Of a DNA stretch of 11,423 nt, positions 8,458 to 11,423 are shown piece after piece (the first letter of the stretch is position 1; each line of letters opens with the position of its first letter). Location of the stretch: NCBI GenBank assembly GCA_024639625.1, contig JAHEIA010000043.1, positions 1 to 11,423 on the forward strand. The letters are read 5' to 3'. A model generated the notes under the pieces. That model was not told the origin of the DNA and made no database searches. It was given only the letters and a program-made list of their open reading frames with translations. The position numbers were made by a program, and so were the translations under genes. This stretch comes from Chromatiales bacterium. Its GTDB lineage: Bacteria; Pseudomonadota; Gammaproteobacteria; Chromatiales; Chromatiaceae.

Positions 8458-9381
8458 ATGCTCTACACGGAGTGCCCAAACTGCCATACCCGATACCGCG
8501 TCTCGGTAACCGACCTGCGCGCTGCACAGGGACGGGTACGTTGCAGTCACTGTCAGATGTTGTTCGATGCGATGGATTTTCTCAGCGAGGGACCCAGCAA
8601 CCGTCCATTACCGTCGGGAACGCCTTCTCCCTTCGCGGGTAGTGCAACGCTGGCGAGCAACACGCCGCAAGGCGGAGGCATGCCGTCCCCGCCAGGCGCG
8701 CACTCTGCTCCGGCAAGCCAAGCGCCGGCCGACCCCGTCCCGCGGGCGCAACCCGGCGAACCAGCCCGGCATACAACGAAAGTTCCTACCCATCCCATGG
8801 TCCGCGCCGCGGGCGCAACAACGCGCGGCGACCTGCCATTCGAGGTGCCGGATGACCTACCTGACCTAATCGTCCCGTCTACGGAGAAGGCAGCTGCTGA
8901 ATCCGCCGGCGGACCCCATTGGCTGCTCTGGGGGAGCGGCTGCCTGCTCTTGTTGGTGGCGCTCGGCCTGCAACTCGCGTGGTTGGAACGCGATCAGTTG
9001 GCTCGGCATCCGGCCGGACAAAGCTTTCTGCAAGGGCTGTGTAGGGTGACTGGGTGCCGAGCGCCGGCGGTGGCTGATGTGAAGCGAATCCGCATCCGGA
9101 GCCGGGAGGTTCGTGCCGGATCCTCCGTTCCGGAAACCCTGCTAGCCGATGTGGTTTTCGTCAACGAAAGCGCGCAACCCCAGCCGCTTCCGTTACTGCA
9201 GCTGCGCCTCTACACCGGCGACAATGTGCTGGCCGCGGCACGCACGTTCCGCCCCGAGGAATACCTGCCGGCCGGTCGGGACGCCACGTCTCTGCTAGAC
9301 CCGGGTTCCCCCGTCCGGGTGCACCTGCAACTGGTGGACCCGGGAGACACGGTCACCGGTTTCCAATTTGAATTTCTGTAA
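8458..9381 (+). CDS. Zinc-ribbon membrane protein with DUF3426-like C-terminal domain, function unknown
   Basis: This 307-residue protein begins MLYTECPNCHTRYRVS and has an N-terminal zinc ribbon of the MJ0042 type: CPNC (Cys6, Cys9) and CSHC (Cys29, Cys32). A long Pro/Ala/Gly-rich, probably disordered stretch (about 43-150) is followed by one membrane segment (about 155-177, WLLWGSGCLLLLVALGLQL) and a C-terminal DUF3426-like domain (about 185-307). That domain carries a second cysteine pair, Cys195 and Cys200, in LCRVTGCRAP. Most likely the ribbon is cytoplasmic and the C-terminal domain periplasmic, which would allow a disulfide there (inference). The frame extends 19 codons upstream to a GTG, but ATG 8458 matches the family start. 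The start lies 14 nt after prmA, with no clear ribosome binding site. No function is established to my knowledge. Confidence 0.92.
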   Translation: MLYTECPNCHTRYRVSVTDLRAAQGRVRCSHCQMLFDAMDFLSEGPSNRPLPSGTPSPFAGSATLASNTPQGGGMPSPPGAHSAPASQAPADPVPRAQPGEPARHTTKVPTHPMVRAAGATTRGDLPFEVPDDLPDLIVPSTEKAAAESAGGPHWLLWGSGCLLLLVALGLQLAWLERDQLARHPAGQSFLQGLCRVTGCRAPAVADVKRIRIRSREVRAGSSVPETLLADVVFVNESAQPQPLPLLQLRLYTGDNVLAAARTFRPEEYLPAGRDATSLLDPGSPVRVHLQLVDPGDTVTGFQFEFL

Positions 9382-9407
9382 ACAGCGCCTGCGCAGGCGC
9401 TGTTTAC
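9378..9407. terminator. 30-bp perfect palindrome, probable bidirectional terminator
   Basis: Two 15-base arms, GTAAACAGCGCCTGC and GCAGGCGCTGTTTAC, are exact reverse complements. The transcript can form a 13-bp stem with a GCGC loop, with A-rich and U-rich bases at the foot as in many bidirectional terminators. The stop codon TAA of the DUF3426 gene (9379-9381) lies inside the left arm. It separates the upstream gene group from dusB-fis. Confidence 0.65.
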
Positions 9408-9440
9408 GCCCTAGACACTGCTCGCGAAGTGAACCCTCCG

Positions 9441-9449
9441 TGATATCCT
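9441..9449 (+). promoter_or_regulatory. Candidate extended -10 promoter of dusB-fis
   Basis: TGATATCCT reads as an extended -10 (TG, one base, then TATCCT with four of six bases). There is no good -35 at the right distance. The bases between it and the expected start near 9456 are GACCCGGG, a GC-rich discriminator of the kind that makes promoters sensitive to ppGpp/DksA. In E. coli the dusB-fis promoter is under such control. The predicted leader is about 86 nt and contains two small hairpins (9473-9488 and 9496-9511). Confidence 0.45.
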
Positions 9450-9541
9450 GACCCGGGACTGGGAGGCGGCAGGCGGAAACCTTTCCGCGCCACGTCCGGC
9501 GGCGCTGCCGGCTCCTGTCTTGAGAAACCCGTGAGGCTGAA

Positions 9542-10528
9542 ATGCGGATTGGACCCTTCGAGTTAACCAACACGCTGGCACTGGCACCGATGGCCGGTGT
9601 GACGGACCTGCCGTTTCGCGGCTTGTGTCGAGAACTCGGCGCGGGCATGGCGGTATCGGAGATGATCTCCGCGGACACGGCGCTCTGGGCCAACCCGAAG
9701 AGCCAACGGAGGCTGGACCACGAAGGCGAAGCGGAGCCCCGTGTAGTTCAGCTTCTGGGGTCAGACCCGCGGCAGCTCGCGGAGGCGGCGCGCATCAATC
9801 AAGACCGCGGTGCGCAGATCCTCGACATCAACATGGGCTGCCCGGCGAAGAAGGTCTGTGGCAAGGACGCCGGAGCCGCCCTGTTGCGGCACCCAGATCG
9901 GATCGAGCAGATCCTCGGCGCGGTGGTCTCCGCCGTCGACGCCCCGGTGACAGTGAAGATCCGAACCGGTTGGGATCCGGAACACCGCAATGGAGTACAG
10001 ATCGCACGTATCGCGGAACAGGCGGGCGTTGCTGCGCTCACGGTACACGGGCGCACCCGCGCCTGTGGGTTTTCCGGCGTTGCGGAGTATGACACTATTG
10101 CTGGCATAAAGGCGGCGGTCGCCATACCCGTTATCGCAAACGGTGATATTCAGTGCCCGGAGAAGGCAAAGCAGGTATTGGCGTATACCGGGGCCGATGG
10201 CATCATGGTAGGCCGGGCGGCTCAAGGCAGGCCATGGATCTTCCGCGAGATCGAGCACTTTCTAGCCACTGGCCGCAAGCTAGCCGAGCCTCGGCTTGAG
10301 TGGCAGGAAGAGCTCTTGCTCACCCATTTGGATCGGCTCTACGAATTTTACGGAGCCACGCATGGAGTGCGCATCGCGCGCAAACACATCGCCTGGTACA
10401 GTAAGACGCACCCGGGAGGCGCCGCTTTCCGGAAAAAAATAAATCGAATCGATAACGCGAGAGCCCAACGCGAACTAATAATAAGTCACTTCAACCAGAT
10501 AGCGAAAATTAGGGAATTAGCGGCATGA
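9542..10528 (+). CDS. dusB: tRNA-dihydrouridine synthase B
   Basis: DusB reduces a specific uridine in the D-loop of tRNAs to dihydrouridine using FMN and NADPH, in the cytoplasm. The 328-residue protein has an N-terminal TIM barrel (about 1-240) and a C-terminal helical domain. Visible marks are LALAPMAGVTDLPFR (12-26), VQLLGSDP (69-76), and NMGCPAKKVCGK (97-108) with the active-site Cys100. FMN contacts are Lys139, His169 (HGRTRACGFSG), Asn200/Asp202 (VIANGDI) and Gly224/Arg225 (MVGRAAQGRPW). Family length and residue positions match E. coli DusB. The ATG has GAGG 5 nt upstream. Its stop codon overlaps the fis start as ATGA. This dusB-fis operon is typical of gammaproteobacteria, where dusB translation helps set Fis level. 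Confidence 0.98.
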   Translation: MRIGPFELTNTLALAPMAGVTDLPFRGLCRELGAGMAVSEMISADTALWANPKSQRRLDHEGEAEPRVVQLLGSDPRQLAEAARINQDRGAQILDINMGCPAKKVCGKDAGAALLRHPDRIEQILGAVVSAVDAPVTVKIRTGWDPEHRNGVQIARIAEQAGVAALTVHGRTRACGFSGVAEYDTIAGIKAAVAIPVIANGDIQCPEKAKQVLAYTGADGIMVGRAAQGRPWIFREIEHFLATGRKLAEPRLEWQEELLLTHLDRLYEFYGATHGVRIARKHIAWYSKTHPGGAAFRKKINRIDNARAQRELIISHFNQIAKIRELAA

Positions 10529-10821
10529 AGGCGGAAACACTGGGGTACGAGCAGGGGAGGGGGAGCGCCTTTTCGGTGGTAAAAAGCAGCAAGACGGAAC
10601 CGTTGCGGGACTGTGTCCGGGATGCCCTGCGGTCCTATTTCCAGAAGATGGGCGGACACGAAGTTCACGGGTTGTACCAACTGATTATCGCGGAAGTGGA
10701 AGAACCATTGTTGCGGGCGGTGATGGAGTATTCCCGCGGCAACCAGACCCGCGCCGCCGGTGTTTTGGGCATCAGCCGCAGCACCTTGCGTAAAAAGCTT
10801 TCGCTGTACAAACTCGACTGA
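10525..10821 (+). CDS. fis: DNA-binding protein Fis
   Basis: Fis is a small homodimeric nucleoid protein that bends DNA and regulates rRNA, tRNA and growth-phase genes. The product has 98 residues, exactly the E. coli length. The N-terminal arm (about 1-26) is divergent. The dimer helices (PLRDCVRDALRSYF at 26-39; GLYQLIIAEVEEPLLRAVMEY at 49-69) and the C-terminal helix-turn-helix (GNQTRAA 72-78, LGISRSTLRKKL 81-92) are well conserved. Arg85, Thr87, Arg89 and Lys90, which contact DNA in E. coli Fis, are kept, while Asn84 is replaced by Ser. The start overlaps the dusB stop (ATGA), so translation is probably coupled; AGGG lies upstream at a somewhat long distance. A general NtrC-type HTH fragment is excluded by length and operon context. 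Confidence 0.98.
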   Translation: MKAETLGYEQGRGSAFSVVKSSKTEPLRDCVRDALRSYFQKMGGHEVHGLYQLIIAEVEEPLLRAVMEYSRGNQTRAAGVLGISRSTLRKKLSLYKLD

Positions 10822-10841
10822 GCGACAAACGAATTGCCGAA

Positions 10842-10856
10842 GCGCGCTTGTCGCGC
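10842..10856. other. Stem-loop after fis
   Basis: GCGCG and CGCGC arms enclose a 5-nt loop (CTTGT), 20 nt after the fis stop codon. It may help end the dusB-fis transcript, but no T-run follows. Confidence 0.4.
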
Positions 10857-10870
10857 GAGCCTGCAATCTG

Positions 10871-10887
10871 CGCGCCGGGCAGGCGCG
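10871..10887. other. Stem-loop in the fis-purH gap
   Basis: Arms CGCGCC and GGCGCG are perfect complements with a 5-nt loop (GGGCA). It lies 14 nt after the first hairpin, so the two could act together as a 3' end structure. Confidence 0.4.
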
Positions 10888-10919
10888 AACCCGACAACAG
10901 GCTTGGCGCCACTGCGTCG

Positions 10920-10937
10920 GCTTCCGCTAGCGGAGGC
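10920..10937. other. Near-perfect palindrome in the fis-purH gap
   Basis: GCTTCCGCT is followed directly by AGCGGAGGC, giving nine pairs with one G-T wobble. As DNA it could be a protein site; as RNA it could fold only with a small loop taken from the centre. No known operator was recognised. Confidence 0.4.
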
Positions 10938-11052
10938 AGCTGCTACCGATCGTCCGCCCGTTGGCGAGCGGCCGGCGAGCAGGGTGCGGCCCGGGCAGGA
11001 GCCGGCGCCGAGTTGTCCACGCGGGTCCCCATGGACGCCTCGCAACACAAGT

Positions 11053-11082
11053 TTGCGCCTGGACAAAGGGTTTCGGCATGAT
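11053..11082 (+). promoter_or_regulatory. Weak candidate promoter of purH
   Basis: TTGCGC (11053-11058) and CATGAT (11077-11082) are separated by 18 bp. Three or four bases match consensus in each hexamer. It would start transcription near 11089, about 95 nt before purH, with the 11128-11145 hairpin inside the leader. Confidence 0.22.
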
Positions 11083-11182
11083 GCAGAGTCGGAGAAACGA
11101 TAACGGCCATCCTTCCCCCCAATAACGGCGCGACGCGCGTCGTGCGGCCTTTCGTAGACACCTTGTTACCCTTGGAACCGAT

Positions 11183-11423
11183 ATGAAAAAAATCACCCGA
11201 GCGCTGTTGAGCGTATCTGACAAAACGGGACTACTCGAACTGGCGCGCGGACTCAACGCGTTGCGGATCGAGATACTGTCCACCGGAGGCACCGCTCGCC
11301 TGCTTACCGAAAACAACGTACCGGTGACCGAGGTAGCGGACTATACGGGATTCCCGGAGATGATGGACGGCCGCCTTAAGACCTTGCACCCGAAGATCCA
11401 TGGCGGCATCCTCGGGCGCCGCG
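11183..11423 (+). CDS. purH: Bifunctional AICAR transformylase / IMP cyclohydrolase PurH, 5' part only
   Basis: PurH catalyses the last two steps of IMP synthesis: formylation of AICAR and ring closure to IMP, in the cytoplasm. Only the first 80 codons lie in the window, and the frame is open to the edge. They cover the start of the N-terminal cyclohydrolase (MGS-like) domain: [20 protein letters not shown] (2-21), the phosphate-binding STGGTARLL (33-41), [15 protein letters not shown] (50-64) and [16 protein letters not shown] (65-80). The full protein is normally about 520 residues, so the transformylase half is outside. The ATG at 11183 fits the family start, although the ribosome binding site (TTGGAA) is modest. 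purH, often with purD after it, commonly follows fis in gammaproteobacteria. Confidence 0.98.
   Translation, partial: MKKITRALLSVSDKTGLLELARGLNALRIEILSTGGTARLLTENNVPVTEVADYTGFPEMMDGRLKTLHPKIHGGILGRR

Larger units (their letters stand above)
10822..11182. other. 361-bp hairpin-rich gap between fis and purH
   Basis: This is the longest stretch without a convincing gene. It is very GC-rich and holds several perfect or near-perfect stem-loops: 10842-10856 (GCGCG/CGCGC), 10871-10887 (CGCGCC/GGCGCG), 10920-10937 (9-bp arms, one wobble) and 11128-11145 (8-bp arms, one wobble). None has a clear T-run after it, so the fis terminator is not certain. A weak promoter-like pair lies at 11053-11082. Short frames exist on both strands but lack family resemblance and are rejected. 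I see no PurR-like operator and no recognisable RNA gene. Confidence 0.6.

Noticed and set aside
10834..11103. Plus- and minus-strand short frames in the fis-purH gap
   Set aside because: They are low in complexity (Arg, Pro, Ala), lack ribosome binding sites and overlap hairpins; no family was recognised.

Overview
This window looks like an ordinary, conserved chromosomal segment of a gammaproteobacterium. It is GC-rich, and both protein content and gene order (groESL next to cutA-dsbD, then aroQ-accB-accC, prmA, dusB-fis, purH) fit the free-living, Chromatiales-like part of the class. Lineage is inferred from recalled family knowledge, not from a search. I saw no mobile element, CRISPR array, tRNA or rRNA, and no sign of a new defence or biosynthetic system. 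The interesting points are smaller: an unusual DsbD architecture, compact regulatory sites, and one hairpin-rich intergenic region.

Region 1 (1-1748) is the groES-groEL chaperonin operon, read leftward. GroEL is cut by the window edge after 418 residues. Upstream of groES is a strong sigma70-type promoter joined to a perfect CIRCE operator, which predicts HrcA-controlled heat-shock expression. A terminator-like hairpin overlaps the -35 element.

Region 2 (1881-5064) reads rightward and is a tightly overlapping envelope redox cluster: cutA (trimeric CutA1-type protein), dsbD (transmembrane thiol reductase) and a TlpA-like membrane-anchored thioredoxin. DsbD carries electrons from cytoplasmic thioredoxin across the inner membrane, and the TlpA-like protein is a plausible recipient. 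This DsbD has two N-terminal alpha domains in tandem, and the second has lost the usual cap-loop motif.

Region 3 (5263-9381) holds metabolic and translation-linked genes: aroQ (shikimate pathway), accB and accC (biotin carrier protein and biotin carboxylase of acetyl-CoA carboxylase), prmA (ribosomal protein L11 methyltransferase), and a gene for a membrane protein with an N-terminal zinc ribbon and a C-terminal DUF3426-like domain. A 30-bp perfect palindrome overlapping the last stop codon probably ends transcription.

Region 4 (9441-10821) is the dusB-fis operon (tRNA dihydrouridine synthase and the nucleoid protein Fis). Its stop/start codons overlap, and a possible extended -10 promoter with a GC-rich discriminator lies upstream. 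Region 5 is a 361-bp hairpin-rich gap, followed by the first 80 codons of purH (IMP biosynthesis), which runs off the right edge.
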